DNA of 64,000 nt from SHAN690 sp038131955 (GCA_038131955.1 JAYPQK010000009.1:310001-374000), one strand, 5' to 3'; numbered from the stretch's first letter, positions 28,417-36,605 are shown. Notes: a model not told the origin generated them from the letters alone. Numbers and translations are program-made.

Positions 28417-29106
28417 ATGATACATACTAGCACCTCAAAGAGAGAGCCCAGCTTCCACATGTTGTTGGGACTCACCATCGCACTTGCCGTGAGCCTCTGC
28501 GCTTTAGAATACGGAAAACCCAGAAACGGTAAAGCTGACTACATAGGTCAGATCACCGACGACCCTTGGAATATAGAGGATGAACTTCCTCCCATCACTG
28601 TTCCCAAGAAATTACCGGAACCACCTCCGCAAACGCCTCCATCGAAGCCACAGGTGGTAACTGCGAGTGTCTTTCCTACTGAACTGATCATAACGAGTGA
28701 ACCGATCCTTGAAGAAGGGCCCGAACTGGATATTGCCTCCATGGATGCACTTTTCACCGAAGAGAAGGCGGTCCTGCCGGATATTCCATTCGATTTCGTG
28801 GAGGTGTTCCCTGAGTTCATCGGAAGCGAGTCGGCGCTTCAGCGCTTCTTGGGAAAGGAGACCGACTATCCGGATATCGCACGCGATCTAGGCATCGAAG
28901 GGATTGTGTGGGTCAAATTCACCATCGACAAGAAAGGTCATGTTGATCGTGAGTCGGTTGAGATACTCCGTTCACCACACCCTTCACTGAGTAAGGAGGC
29001 CATTAGAGTGGTCAAGAAAATGCCCGATTGGATTCCCGGTCGTCAAGGCGTGCACGACGTAGCCGTGAATATGCGCTTGCCGATCAAGTTCACCCTGATC
29101 CGATAA
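28417..29106 (+). CDS. Energy transducer of the TonB family (second of two)
   Basis: A 229-residue paralogue of the preceding gene with the same plan: short N-terminus, one membrane helix (LLGLTIALAVSLCALEYG), a Pro/Thr/Lys linker (PEPPPQTPPSKPQ) rather than the poly-Pro plus acidic one, and a matching C-terminal TonB domain (FPEFIGSESALQRFLGKE, GIEGIVWVKFTI, MPDWIPGRQGVH). I chose the ATG at 28417 because the protein then aligns with its neighbour; in-frame starts at 28339 and 28375 are possible. It lies beyond a terminator, so it needs its own promoter. Confidence 0.82.
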   Translation: MIHTSTSKREPSFHMLLGLTIALAVSLCALEYGKPRNGKADYIGQITDDPWNIEDELPPITVPKKLPEPPPQTPPSKPQVVTASVFPTELIITSEPILEEGPELDIASMDALFTEEKAVLPDIPFDFVEVFPEFIGSESALQRFLGKETDYPDIARDLGIEGIVWVKFTIDKKGHVDRESVEILRSPHPSLSKEAIRVVKKMPDWIPGRQGVHDVAVNMRLPIKFTLIR

Positions 29107-29123
29107 GAAGCACCCCGATCCTA

Positions 29124-30395
29124 TTATAGGATCATGCCAGCGCCCACGGTTTCGTTTGTGCTTTCATCGATCAAAATGATGCTACCGGTATTGCGGTTTC
29201 GCTGGTAGCGATCGGTGAAGAGAGGAACCGTGGTGCGTATGGTAATTCGCGCGATGTCGTTCATCTTGATGTTCTTGTCCTCTTCCAGACGGTGCAACGT
29301 GTTGATATCAACTTTATAACGGATATCCTTAACGATACAACGACCTGAACGTGTGGTGTGCTTGATCGCATACTTACCGTTCAGTTGAAGTGGACGCTGA
29401 CTCATCCAGCAGATCATCATTTCATGGTCTTGACTGATGTCAGGTTGATTGTTGACTCGAACGATCATGTCCCCACGACTCACGTCAATGTCGTCTTCAA
29501 GAAGGATGGTACAGCTCATTGGTGGGAAGGCTTCTTCCACCTCTCCATCGAAGGTGTCGATCTTCGCCACCTTAGAGGTGAACCCTGAAGGGAGTACCAT
29601 GACTTCATCTCCTTTCTTGAAGATGCCACCTGCTACGCGACCTGCGTAACCACGATAATCGTGGAATTCAGTCGTTTGAGGACGGATCACAGTCTGAACC
29701 GGGAAGCGACAATCTACATGGTTTGCATCGCTTGCGATGTGAACGGTTTCCAACGTATACAGCAAGGTGGAACCGTCGTACCAAGGCATTTTCTTGGATC
29801 GATCTACCACGTTATCTCCCAAGAGTGCACTTATCGGGATGTAGCGAATATCACTGACCTCAAGTTTAGAGGTGAAATCATCCAACTGATCCTTGATCTC
29901 TTCAAATCGTTCTTTGGAATAATCCACCAAGTCCATTTTGTTGATGCAATAGACTACGTGCTTAATACCCAACAAAGAAGCGATGAAGCTGTGTCGTGCT
30001 GTTTGCTCCACAAGCCCATGGCGCGCGTCAACTAGAATAACGGCGAGGTTAGCCGTACTGGCACCGGTCACCATGTTTCGGGTGTACTGGATGTGTCCCG
30101 GAGTGTCCGCGATGATAAACTTGCGCTTCGGGGTAGCGAAGTAGCGGTATGCCACATCGATCGTAATGCCTTGCTCACGCTCAGACCTTAGTCCGTCGGT
30201 CAATAGAGCCAAGTTTACCTCACCTTCACCGCCAATGCGTTTACTGGCCTTCTCCACGGCTTCCATCTGATCTTGGAAAATTGCCTTGCTATCATATAGC
30301 AGGCGACCGATCAAGGTGCTCTTTCCGTCGTCTACGCTTCCCGCAGTGGTGAAGCGAAGCAATTCCATGTCTAAATATCCTGTAGTATCACTCAT
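29124..30395 (-). CDS. cysN: Sulfate adenylyltransferase large subunit (GTPase)
   Basis: A 423-residue EF-Tu-like GTPase with G1 GSVDDGKST, G3 DTPGHIQYTRNM and G4 NKMDLVD. It couples GTP hydrolysis to formation of adenosine 5'-phosphosulfate by CysD. No fused APS kinase domain follows; that activity is encoded separately by cysC. Last gene of the cysC-cysD-cysN operon, 41 bases after cysD. Its 3' end faces the second tonB-like gene with 17 bases between. Confidence 0.96.
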   Translation of the reverse strand: MSDTTGYLDMELLRFTTAGSVDDGKSTLIGRLLYDSKAIFQDQMEAVEKASKRIGGEGEVNLALLTDGLRSEREQGITIDVAYRYFATPKRKFIIADTPGHIQYTRNMVTGASTANLAVILVDARHGLVEQTARHSFIASLLGIKHVVYCINKMDLVDYSKERFEEIKDQLDDFTSKLEVSDIRYIPISALLGDNVVDRSKKMPWYDGSTLLYTLETVHIASDANHVDCRFPVQTVIRPQTTEFHDYRGYAGRVAGGIFKKGDEVMVLPSGFTSKVAKIDTFDGEVEEAFPPMSCTILLEDDIDVSRGDMIVRVNNQPDISQDHEMMICWMSQRPLQLNGKYAIKHTTRSGRCIVKDIRYKVDINTLHRLEEDKNIKMNDIARITIRTTVPLFTDRYQRNRNTGSIILIDESTNETVGAGMIL

Positions 30396-30436
30396 TACCC
30401 GAGTCTTTTGTCTTTTCTCTTAACGTCTTTCTTTGA

Positions 30437-31339
30437 TTAGAAGTAGCCTTCCTTTTTACGGTCTTCCATGGCGGCTTCGGAGCGCTTGTCATCCGCTCGA
30501 GTTTCACGTTCCGTGGTACGCGTCGCGGCAACCTCTTCAATGATCTTCTCTAAGTCATCGGCCGGAGATTCAACAGCTCCGGTACAAGTCATATCGCCAA
30601 TGGTGCGGAAACGAACAACGCGTTTCTCCACCTTTTCCTCAGGGCGCTTTTGCATGAGACCTCCATCGGCGTAGATCACCCCGTCGCGCAGGAACACTTC
30701 GCGTTCGTGCGAGAAATAGAGTGAAGGAAGCTCGATGTTCTCGTGGAGGATGTATTGCCACACGTCCATTTCTGTCCAGTTCGAGATCGGGAATACCCGG
30801 AAGTTCTCGCCGAAATTCTTCATTCCGTTGAATAGGTTCCAAAGCTCAGGTCGCTGGTTCTTTGGGTCCCATTGACCAAATTCATCCCTGTGAGAAAAGA
30901 AGCGCTCTTTCGCTCGAGCCTTTTCCTCATCACGACGAGCTCCACCCATGCAGGCGTCGAATTTGTGCTTCTCGATCGTGTCGAGCAAGGTTACGGTTTG
31001 TAAGCCATTTCGACTCGCGTTGTAGCCAGTCTCTTCCACCACCTTTCCTTCGTCAATGCTCTGTTGAACAGATCCTACGATCAATTCTACGCCATCATTC
31101 TTGACCAAGTCGTCACGAAACTGGATCGTTTCAGGGAAGTTGTGTCCTGTATCAACGTGCACTAATGGAAATGGGATCTTGGATGGCCAGAATGCCTTTT
31201 TAGCCAAGTGGTAACAAACGATGGAATCCTTACCTCCAGAAAAGAGGAGGGCTGGATTGTCGAATTGAGCTACGACTTCACGGATGACATAGATCGCCTC
31301 CGATTCCAGTTCCTTCAGGTGTGTCAAATTGTATTTCAT
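30437..31339 (-). CDS. cysD: Sulfate adenylyltransferase small subunit
   Basis: A 300-residue PP-loop ATP pyrophosphatase with LFSGGKDSIVCYHLA near the N-terminus and the LDTGHNFPET-type stretch (here VDTGHNFPET). It transfers AMP from ATP to sulfate. The start overlaps the cysC stop by four bases, so translation of the two is likely coupled. Confidence 0.97.
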   Translation of the reverse strand: MKYNLTHLKELESEAIYVIREVVAQFDNPALLFSGGKDSIVCYHLAKKAFWPSKIPFPLVHVDTGHNFPETIQFRDDLVKNDGVELIVGSVQQSIDEGKVVEETGYNASRNGLQTVTLLDTIEKHKFDACMGGARRDEEKARAKERFFSHRDEFGQWDPKNQRPELWNLFNGMKNFGENFRVFPISNWTEMDVWQYILHENIELPSLYFSHEREVFLRDGVIYADGGLMQKRPEEKVEKRVVRFRTIGDMTCTGAVESPADDLEKIIEEVAATRTTERETRADDKRSEAAMEDRKKEGYF

Positions 31340-31950
31340 GGTCGTTCAAATCGAATAAATGGGAGCAGCTTCACGTAGAGCTCTTCTCCTGATTCCTCAA
31401 CAGTCTTGTTCGCAGTTTTTATTTCGATAGCCGGGTTCTCCGGTGCTTCAAATGGCGCTGAGATTCCGGTAAAATCCTTGATCTCGCCTTTGCGAGCCTT
31501 TTCGTAAAGTCCTTTCACGTCGCGCTTTTCACACTCTTCTAGAGGTGTATTGATGAATACCTCTAAGAAGTCGTCGGCTCCGATAATGTCTTTTGCCATC
31601 TGTCTGATCTCTCCCGTAGGACTCACAAAGCAGTTGATGCAGATCACGCCACCGTCGGTGAAAAGTTTGGATACCTCAGCTATGCGACGAATGTTCTCGG
31701 TTCGATCTTCTTCTGAGAAGCTCAACCCCTTGTTCAATCCTGTGCGCACATTGTCGCCGTCCAAGAGCTTTGAGAAGTAGCCTTGCTCGAGCAATCGGCG
31801 CTCAAGATACTTGGCAAGGGTAGTCTTTCCAGACCCTGAAAGTCCGGTCATCCAAACCACCTTGGCACGCTGCTTTAAGAAAGCTTCTTTCTCTGCCTTT
31901 GGAATGATCTCGTCGAAAACGCTATGAATATGGTTACCCTCGTCCTTCAT
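31336..31950 (-). CDS. cysC: Adenylyl-sulfate (APS) kinase
   Basis: A 204-residue kinase with P-loop GLSGSGKTTLAKYLE, the LLDGDNVRTGLNKGL substrate loop and the FVSPTGEIRQMAKD region. It phosphorylates APS to PAPS, the universal sulfate donor. First gene of the operon; a TACATTTG box lies just upstream. There is no cysH (PAPS reductase) in the window. Confidence 0.97.
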   Translation of the reverse strand: MKDEGNHIHSVFDEIIPKAEKEAFLKQRAKVVWMTGLSGSGKTTLAKYLERRLLEQGYFSKLLDGDNVRTGLNKGLSFSEEDRTENIRRIAEVSKLFTDGGVICINCFVSPTGEIRQMAKDIIGADDFLEVFINTPLEECEKRDVKGLYEKARKGEIKDFTGISAPFEAPENPAIEIKTANKTVEESGEELYVKLLPFIRFERP

Positions 31951-31960
31951 AAAGAGCGGG

Positions 31961-31968
31961 CAAATGTA
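31961..31968 (-). promoter_or_regulatory. Bacteroidota -7 box TACATTTG before cysC
   Basis: On the minus strand TACATTTG fits TAnnTTTG and ends 10 bases before the cysC ATG. The 134-base AT-rich gap 31951-32084 therefore carries divergent promoters, one for cysCDN and one for deoC. Confidence 0.55.
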
Positions 31969-32070
31969 TGAATACTACATCGCTTTTTAGCACTTAACAG
32001 AAAATTAATCTACTAAATCTATAGAGTAATTGAATTGATACCATGATGGCCTGTCTTCTCTGAAATGCGC

Positions 32071-32078
32071 TAGTTTTG
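32071..32078 (+). promoter_or_regulatory. Bacteroidota -7 box TAGTTTTG before deoC
   Basis: TAGTTTTG fits TAnnTTTG and ends six bases before the deoC ATG, again implying a leaderless or nearly leaderless transcript. It argues against the longer TTG start at 32076, which would fall inside the box. Confidence 0.55.
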
Positions 32079-32084
32079 CTCCTC

Positions 32085-32999
32085 ATGAATTCGATGGATC
32101 TATTGCGGAAGTTGAGGGAGGTTCCTGTCGACTTGATGGGGGTGAACGATCGAGTTGCTCGTATCAAATCCCGCAGCATTAAAAACGAAGCGAAGATTCA
32201 GGGCTTGAAGATGGCCTTGAACATGGTTGATCTGACTACGCTGGAGGGCGCAGATACCCCTCAGAAGGTTCGTCAGATGTGCTACAAGGCCATGCATCCG
32301 CACGATGAAATCGAGGGCATTCCGCCCGTTGCCGCGGTTTGCGTTTATCCGACGCTCGTGGCGCACGCAAAGGATGCGTTGAAGGGAAGTCCGGTAAAGG
32401 TCGCTTCGGTGGCTACCTATTTTCCCAGCGGTCAATCGACCTTAGAACAGAAACTGAACGAAACTCAGTTCGCGATCGACGAAGGGGCAGATGAAGTGGA
32501 TATGGTGATCTCCCGTGGGAAATTCCTTCAAGGAGATTACACCTATGTACTCGATGAGATCATGGCGGTGAATGAGAATTGTAAGAAGCACAAGGTAGAC
32601 CTGAAAGTGATCTTGGAAACGGGTGAACTGGGTTCGCTAGACGAGGTTCGTCGCGCTGCTGATCTGGCATTGCTGGCAGAGCCGGCGTTCATCAAAACCA
32701 GCACGGGCAAGATCGGTCAGGCAGCCAATATGCAAGTGACCTTAGTGATGTTGCAAGCCATCTATGACCACTACCTCAGAACCGGAAATCGGGTGGGAAT
32801 GAAACCTGCCGGGGGCATTTCGGATTCGAAAAGCGCATTGCATTATCTTATAATGGTCAAGGAGGTCTTGGGTGAAGAATGGTTGACCAACCAGCGCTTC
32901 CGTTTCGGTGCTTCGCGCTTGGCCAACGACCTCTTGATGCAACTTCGAAAGCAGGCAGAGGGAGTCTACCAATCACCGAATTATTTCTCAAAGGATTAA
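32085..32999 (+). CDS. deoC: Deoxyribose-phosphate aldolase
   Basis: A 304-residue class I aldolase that splits deoxyribose 5-phosphate into glyceraldehyde 3-phosphate and acetaldehyde. Landmarks: NMVDLTTL, AAVCVYP, ADEVDMVISRGKFL, KVILETGEL and the Schiff-base lysine in FIKTSTGK. Another Lys lies in GMKPAGGI. The ATG at 32085 was chosen for its spacing from the promoter box. It is directly followed by aldehyde dehydrogenase genes, which can oxidise the acetaldehyde released. Confidence 0.95.
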   Translation: MNSMDLLRKLREVPVDLMGVNDRVARIKSRSIKNEAKIQGLKMALNMVDLTTLEGADTPQKVRQMCYKAMHPHDEIEGIPPVAAVCVYPTLVAHAKDALKGSPVKVASVATYFPSGQSTLEQKLNETQFAIDEGADEVDMVISRGKFLQGDYTYVLDEIMAVNENCKKHKVDLKVILETGELGSLDEVRRAADLALLAEPAFIKTSTGKIGQAANMQVTLVMLQAIYDHYLRTGNRVGMKPAGGISDSKSALHYLIMVKEVLGEEWLTNQRFRFGASRLANDLLMQLRKQAEGVYQSPNYFSKD

Positions 33000-33005
33000 A
33001 GAACT

Positions 33006-34445
33006 ATGTCAAACGAGTGGAAATTATCACCTGCGCCTGAAAGCAAGGGACACGTCAAACTGAAGGAAAAGTATGACCTGTTCATCGGTGGAAAATGGGT
33101 GAAGCCGGAGTCCAAAAAGTACTTCGAGACGATCGACCCTTCCAATGAGACGGTCTTGGCCAAGGTGGCTCAGGCAGGTAAGAAGGATGTAGACCGGGCC
33201 TTCAAGGCGGCCGACGAGGCGTTCAAGTCATGGAGTAAGTTGTCGGGTAAGGAACGGTCCAAGTACATCTATCGCATCGCGCGGATCATCCAGGAGAAGA
33301 GCCGTGAGTTTGCCGTGATCGAATCCATGGATGGCGGTAAACCGATCCGAGAATCCAGGGACATCGATATCCCTCTGGTATCGGCTCATTTCTTCTATTA
33401 TGCGGGTTGGGCTGATAAACTGGAATATGCTTTTTCAAATAGAAAGGTAAAGCCGATCGGGGTTGCGGCACAGATCATCCCTTGGAACTTCCCACTGCTC
33501 ATGGCGGCTTGGAAGATCGCTCCAGCGTTGGCTTGTGGGAATACGGTAGTACTGAAGCCAGCTGAAACAACTCCTCTTACTGCATTGAAACTGGCGGAGG
33601 TGATCGAAGAGGCAGATCTTCCTCCCGGTGTGGTCAACATTATTACTGGCGACGGAAGCACGGGTGCGTTTATGACGTCTCATTCGATACCTAGGAAATT
33701 AGCCTTCACGGGTTCAACCGAGGTCGGAAGAATGATCTACAAAGCCGCGATCGAAGGAGATAAGAAGGTCACGCTAGAATTAGGAGGTAAGGCCGCAAAC
33801 ATCATCTTCGACGATGCACCGATCGACGCGGCGGTAGAGGGCATCATTAACGGTATCTACTTCAATCAAGGCCACGTCTGCTGTGCAGGATCTCGACTGT
33901 TTGTCCAAGAATCCGTTTATGAAGAAGTGCTCGCCAAGCTGAAACACCGCATGGATAGCTTGAACGTGGGGGATCCGCTGGATAAGAACACAGACATCGG
34001 GGCCGTCAATTCAGAGGGGCAGCTTCAGACCATTGAGGATTACATCAAGCTTGGAAAGAAGGAAGGGGCAGAGATATATCAACCTAAGTGTTCCTTGCCA
34101 AAGAAGGGCTATTGGTGCAAACCAACCCTGTTTACGAATGTGGCACAGAGTCATCGAATTTCTCAAGAGGAGATATTCGGACCCGTGCTGGCCATCCAGA
34201 CTTTCCGGACCATCGATGAGGTGATCGAAAAGGCGAACAATACACCTTATGGCCTAAGCGCTGGTGTATGGACCGACAAGGGTTCCAAGATCTTCCAACT
34301 CACCAAGGCGATGAAGGCGGGAGTGGTCTGGGCAAATACCTACAACAAGTTCGATCCTACGAGTCCCTTCGGTGGGTACCAGGAAAGCGGCTTTGGTCGT
34401 GAAGGCGGGGTTCATGGATTGGAGGCTTATCTTGAATTGACGTGA
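33006..34445 (+). CDS. Aldehyde dehydrogenase, catalytically competent
   Basis: A 479-residue NAD(P)-dependent aldehyde dehydrogenase. Active-site features present: PWNFP with the oxyanion-stabilising Asn, KPAE cofactor-binding lysine, FTGSTEVG, general base Glu in LELGGK, catalytic Cys in NQGHVCCAGSR, and EIFGPVL. Starts six bases after deoC, so it probably handles acetaldehyde or another product of deoxynucleoside breakdown. The next ALDH-like ORF (34931) lacks these residues; the two together resemble the two domains of ALDH16 proteins. Confidence 0.93.
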   Translation: MSNEWKLSPAPESKGHVKLKEKYDLFIGGKWVKPESKKYFETIDPSNETVLAKVAQAGKKDVDRAFKAADEAFKSWSKLSGKERSKYIYRIARIIQEKSREFAVIESMDGGKPIRESRDIDIPLVSAHFFYYAGWADKLEYAFSNRKVKPIGVAAQIIPWNFPLLMAAWKIAPALACGNTVVLKPAETTPLTALKLAEVIEEADLPPGVVNIITGDGSTGAFMTSHSIPRKLAFTGSTEVGRMIYKAAIEGDKKVTLELGGKAANIIFDDAPIDAAVEGIINGIYFNQGHVCCAGSRLFVQESVYEEVLAKLKHRMDSLNVGDPLDKNTDIGAVNSEGQLQTIEDYIKLGKKEGAEIYQPKCSLPKKGYWCKPTLFTNVAQSHRISQEEIFGPVLAIQTFRTIDEVIEKANNTPYGLSAGVWTDKGSKIFQLTKAMKAGVVWANTYNKFDPTSPFGGYQESGFGREGGVHGLEAYLELT

Positions 34446-34449
34446 ATTC

Positions 34450-34491
34450 TTTAACCGCAAAGAGAGCAAAGAAGGCGCAAAGAGCACAAAG
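34450..34491 (+). repeat. Left inverted arm with GCAAAG units
   Basis: Begins TTTAACCGCAAAG and contains four (G/A)CAAAG units starting at 34457, 34466, 34477 and 34486 (spacing 9, 11, 9). Its first 13 bases are identical to the inverted right arm, as are the inner CGCAAAG (34476-34482) and the final CAAAG. Confidence 0.8.
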
Positions 34492-34878
34492 ATGACAGAG
34501 AATGAAATTTCATATAAGGTTATCGGGTCGGCGATCAAGGTGCACAAAGCTCTCGGGCCAGGACTATTGGAGAGTGCGTATCAGGAGTGTCTGTATTACG
34601 AGCTCCAAAAGGAGGGGTTGAGTGTGGTCAAAGAGAAAGCAATGCCTTTAGTGTATGAGAATGTCAAGCTTGAGGTAGGTTACCGACTCGACCTGGTTGT
34701 AGAAGACAAAGTTGTCGTAGAAATCAAAAGTGTGGAGGCATTGAATGATGTTCATAGAGCCCAACTGATCACCAATCTCAAGTTAGGAGATTATAAGTTA
34801 GGATTACTGATGAATTTCAATGTGGCAACCATAAAAAGTGGAATTGAAAGAATAGTCAACGGGTTAGAAGAAATTTGA
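34492..34878 (+). CDS. GxxExxY protein (PD-(D/E)XK nuclease superfamily candidate)
   Basis: A 128-residue protein with the name-giving motif GPGLLESAYQECL (G, E and Y spaced as in the family). It is followed by YRLDLVVEDKVVVEIKS, the D...ExK core of a PD-(D/E)XK nuclease fold, and by LGLLMNFN near the end. Family proteins of this size are widespread in environmental bacteria and of unknown function; some databases have mislabelled them. The gene stands between two inverted 42-base arms inside a catabolic operon and has no evident link to its neighbours. Confidence 0.85.
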   Translation: MTENEISYKVIGSAIKVHKALGPGLLESAYQECLYYELQKEGLSVVKEKAMPLVYENVKLEVGYRLDLVVEDKVVVEIKSVEALNDVHRAQLITNLKLGDYKLGLLMNFNVATIKSGIERIVNGLEEI

Positions 34879-34920
34879 CTTTGCTGGCTTTGCGAAGGCC
34901 TCTGCGCCTTTGCGGTTAAA
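34879..34920 (-). repeat. Right inverted arm with GCAAAG units
   Basis: Read on the minus strand it begins TTTAACCGCAAAG, identical to the left arm for 13 bases, and carries further GCAAAG copies (CTTTGC on the plus strand at 34879, 34888 and 34908). Both arms are 42 bases long and end in CAAAG at the ORF side. Confidence 0.8.
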
Positions 34921-34930
34921 AGATGCGAAT

Positions 34931-35797
34931 ATGACTAGACTAAACGTAAAGAAAACCTACAAGCTGTTCATCGGGGGGAAGTTTCCCAGAACCGAGAGCG
35001 GTAGGTATTATTCATTGGAAGGAAAAAGCGGTGAAGTGATCGCCAACCTGTGTCTTGCCAGTCGGAAAGATGTCCGAAACACCATTGTTGCCGCCCGAAA
35101 GGCCCAGCCGGGATGGGCTAGTGCGACTGCCTATAATCGCGGTCAGGTCATGTATCGCCTAGCGGAGATGCTCGAAACCCGACGTGCCTCTTTTATCGAG
35201 GAAATGGTGACCCTTGGCCTGACGAAAGGAAAGGCAGAAAAGGAAGTGGATGCTTCAGTAGACCGCCTAGTCTACTACGCAGGGTGGTGTGATAAGTATT
35301 CTGCCCTGTTCAGCTCGGTCAACCCCACGGCATCGGTCCACTTCAACTTCAGCGTGCATGAACCCACAGGTGTAGTAGCTGCTGTCGCGCCGGAGGAATC
35401 TCCTTTGCTTGGCTTAGTCAGCGTCTTGGCTCCTGCTATTGCCGGAGGCAATAGTGTGATGGTATTGGTGTCGCATCGCTTCGCTCCGACGGCTATCAGC
35501 TTTGCGGAAGTGGTTCAGAATTCAGATGTACCCGGGGGCGTGGTCAATGTTCTGTCCGGAGAGGCCGACGAACTCGTGCCGCAATTCTTGTCGCACATGG
35601 ATATCAACGCGGTGGTACTGGCTAGACCCAATGTGGCGGTCGACGTGCTGAAAGAAGCAACTGGAAACATCAAGCGCATGGTCAAATGGACGTCCAATTG
35701 GGACAGAGAGGATCCGTACATGATCCTAGATCTACAAGAAGTCAAGACCACCTGGCATCCAATTCAGACGAGTGCTTCAGGAGGGGGAGGGTATTGA
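34931..35797 (+). CDS. ALDH-like protein lacking catalytic residues (ALDH16 second-domain type)
   Basis: A 288-residue homologue of the cofactor-binding half of aldehyde dehydrogenase (YKLFIGGKFPRTESGRYY, YYAGWCDKYSALF, EPTGVVAAVAPEESPLLG, GGVVNVLSGEADEL). The catalytic Asn of PWNFP is replaced (PEESP), the cofactor lysine of KPAE is replaced (VSHR), and no catalytic-Cys domain follows. It ends at a plausible natural terminus (TTWHPIQ). In ALDH16 proteins a full ALDH domain is fused to such a shortened inactive one; here the two are separate genes divided by the GxxExxY cassette. Start taken at the ATG at 34931. Confidence 0.78.
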   Translation: MTRLNVKKTYKLFIGGKFPRTESGRYYSLEGKSGEVIANLCLASRKDVRNTIVAARKAQPGWASATAYNRGQVMYRLAEMLETRRASFIEEMVTLGLTKGKAEKEVDASVDRLVYYAGWCDKYSALFSSVNPTASVHFNFSVHEPTGVVAAVAPEESPLLGLVSVLAPAIAGGNSVMVLVSHRFAPTAISFAEVVQNSDVPGGVVNVLSGEADELVPQFLSHMDINAVVLARPNVAVDVLKEATGNIKRMVKWTSNWDREDPYMILDLQEVKTTWHPIQTSASGGGGY

Positions 35798-35822
35798 TCA
35801 AATTTTAAGCACATTCGCACCC

Positions 35823-36605
35823 ATGAAATTTGAACGCTTACTGATCGAGGCTTCCTTGAAAGCCGGAGAAGAGATACTGAAGGTCTACGCACGTGACTTT
35901 GATGTGGAGACCAAAGACGACAAAAGCCCACTGACTGAGGCAGATAAGAATAGTCACCTAGCGATCATGTCTTTTCTTGAGAAGACCGACATCCCCGTAT
36001 TGAGCGAGGAAGGAAAGGAGATGTCCTACGAAGAGCGCAAAGGCTGGAACCAGTTCTGGCTGGTGGATCCACTTGACGGTACCAAGGAGTTCGTGAAGAA
36101 GAACGGAGAGTTCACCGTGAATATCGCCTTGATCGAGGATGGTCTGCCAGTGTATGGAATCATCTACGCACCGGTTTTGAAGAAGCTCTTTGTGGGGAAT
36201 GTAGGCGAACAAGCATGGGTGGCTGAGTATGTCGTTCCAACCACCTCAGTAGATGATATCCTGGCTTCCAAGACATCCATTCCAGTGAGTAAGCCAGAGA
36301 AGCCATACATCGTTGTCGCCAGTCGCAGCCACTTCAGTCCGGAGACCCAAGAGTTTGTAGATCAACTCAAGGAGGAGAAGGGCGAGATCGATTTCGCTTC
36401 CATGGGATCAAGCCTCAAGATCTGCTTGGTTGCCGAAGGAAAGGCGGATATCTATCCTCGATTTGGTCCTACCATGGAATGGGATACGGGAGCAGGTCAT
36501 GCCATAGCCAAGGCTGCCGGTAAAATGGTCACCGACCATGAAACGGGAGAAGAGATGCGCTACAACAAGGAGAACTTGCTGAATCATTGGTTTGTCGTTG
36601 AATGA
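35823..36605 (+). CDS. cysQ: 3'(2'),5'-bisphosphate nucleotidase CysQ
   Basis: A 260-residue inositol-monophosphatase-fold enzyme. Metal-binding motifs: LTEADKNSH, LSEEGK, WLVDPLDGTKEFV and the late GPTMEWDTGAGHAI. It hydrolyses 3'-phosphoadenosine 5'-phosphate, the by-product of PAPS use, complementing cysC/D/N encoded 4 kb away in the opposite direction. I start it at the ATG at 35823 (MKFERLLIEASLKAGEE); a longer frame begins at 35772 in the preceding gene. Confidence 0.93.
   Translation: MKFERLLIEASLKAGEEILKVYARDFDVETKDDKSPLTEADKNSHLAIMSFLEKTDIPVLSEEGKEMSYEERKGWNQFWLVDPLDGTKEFVKKNGEFTVNIALIEDGLPVYGIIYAPVLKKLFVGNVGEQAWVAEYVVPTTSVDDILASKTSIPVSKPEKPYIVVASRSHFSPETQEFVDQLKEEKGEIDFASMGSSLKICLVAEGKADIYPRFGPTMEWDTGAGHAIAKAAGKMVTDHETGEEMRYNKENLLNHWFVVE

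Larger units (their letters stand above)
34450..34920 (+). mobile_element. GxxExxY cassette: ORF bounded by 42-base inverted arms
   Basis: A 471-base unit made of a 42-base left arm, an ORF of exactly 387 bases including its stop, and a 42-base right arm in inverse orientation. The ORF start codon directly follows the left arm and the right arm directly follows the stop. Removing the unit would leave about 14 bases between the two ALDH ORFs, a normal operon spacing, so it looks inserted. No target duplication is seen. No transposase is encoded, so movement, if any, needs the GxxExxY protein itself or outside help. Mobility is inference. Confidence 0.6.

Noticed and set aside
29117..29133. Dyad GATCCTATTATAGGATC between convergent tonB-like and cysN genes
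   Set aside because: A seven-pair, A/T-rich stem overlapping the cysN stop with no T-run; too weak to call a terminator, though a shared transcript end is possible.
32076..32084. TTG start for deoC nine bases upstream of the ATG
   Set aside because: It lies inside the TAGTTTTG promoter box, so it would not be in the transcript.
34450..34491. GCAAAG repeats considered as a CRISPR-like array
   Set aside because: Units are six bases with 3- to 5-base spacers, there are only four, and they form one arm of an inverted pair; no cas genes are present.
35515..35797. Possible truncation or frameshift of the second ALDH-like ORF
   Set aside because: No ALDH catalytic-domain sequence is found in other frames after 35797, and the end is directly followed by cysQ; the short form matches the ALDH16 second domain.
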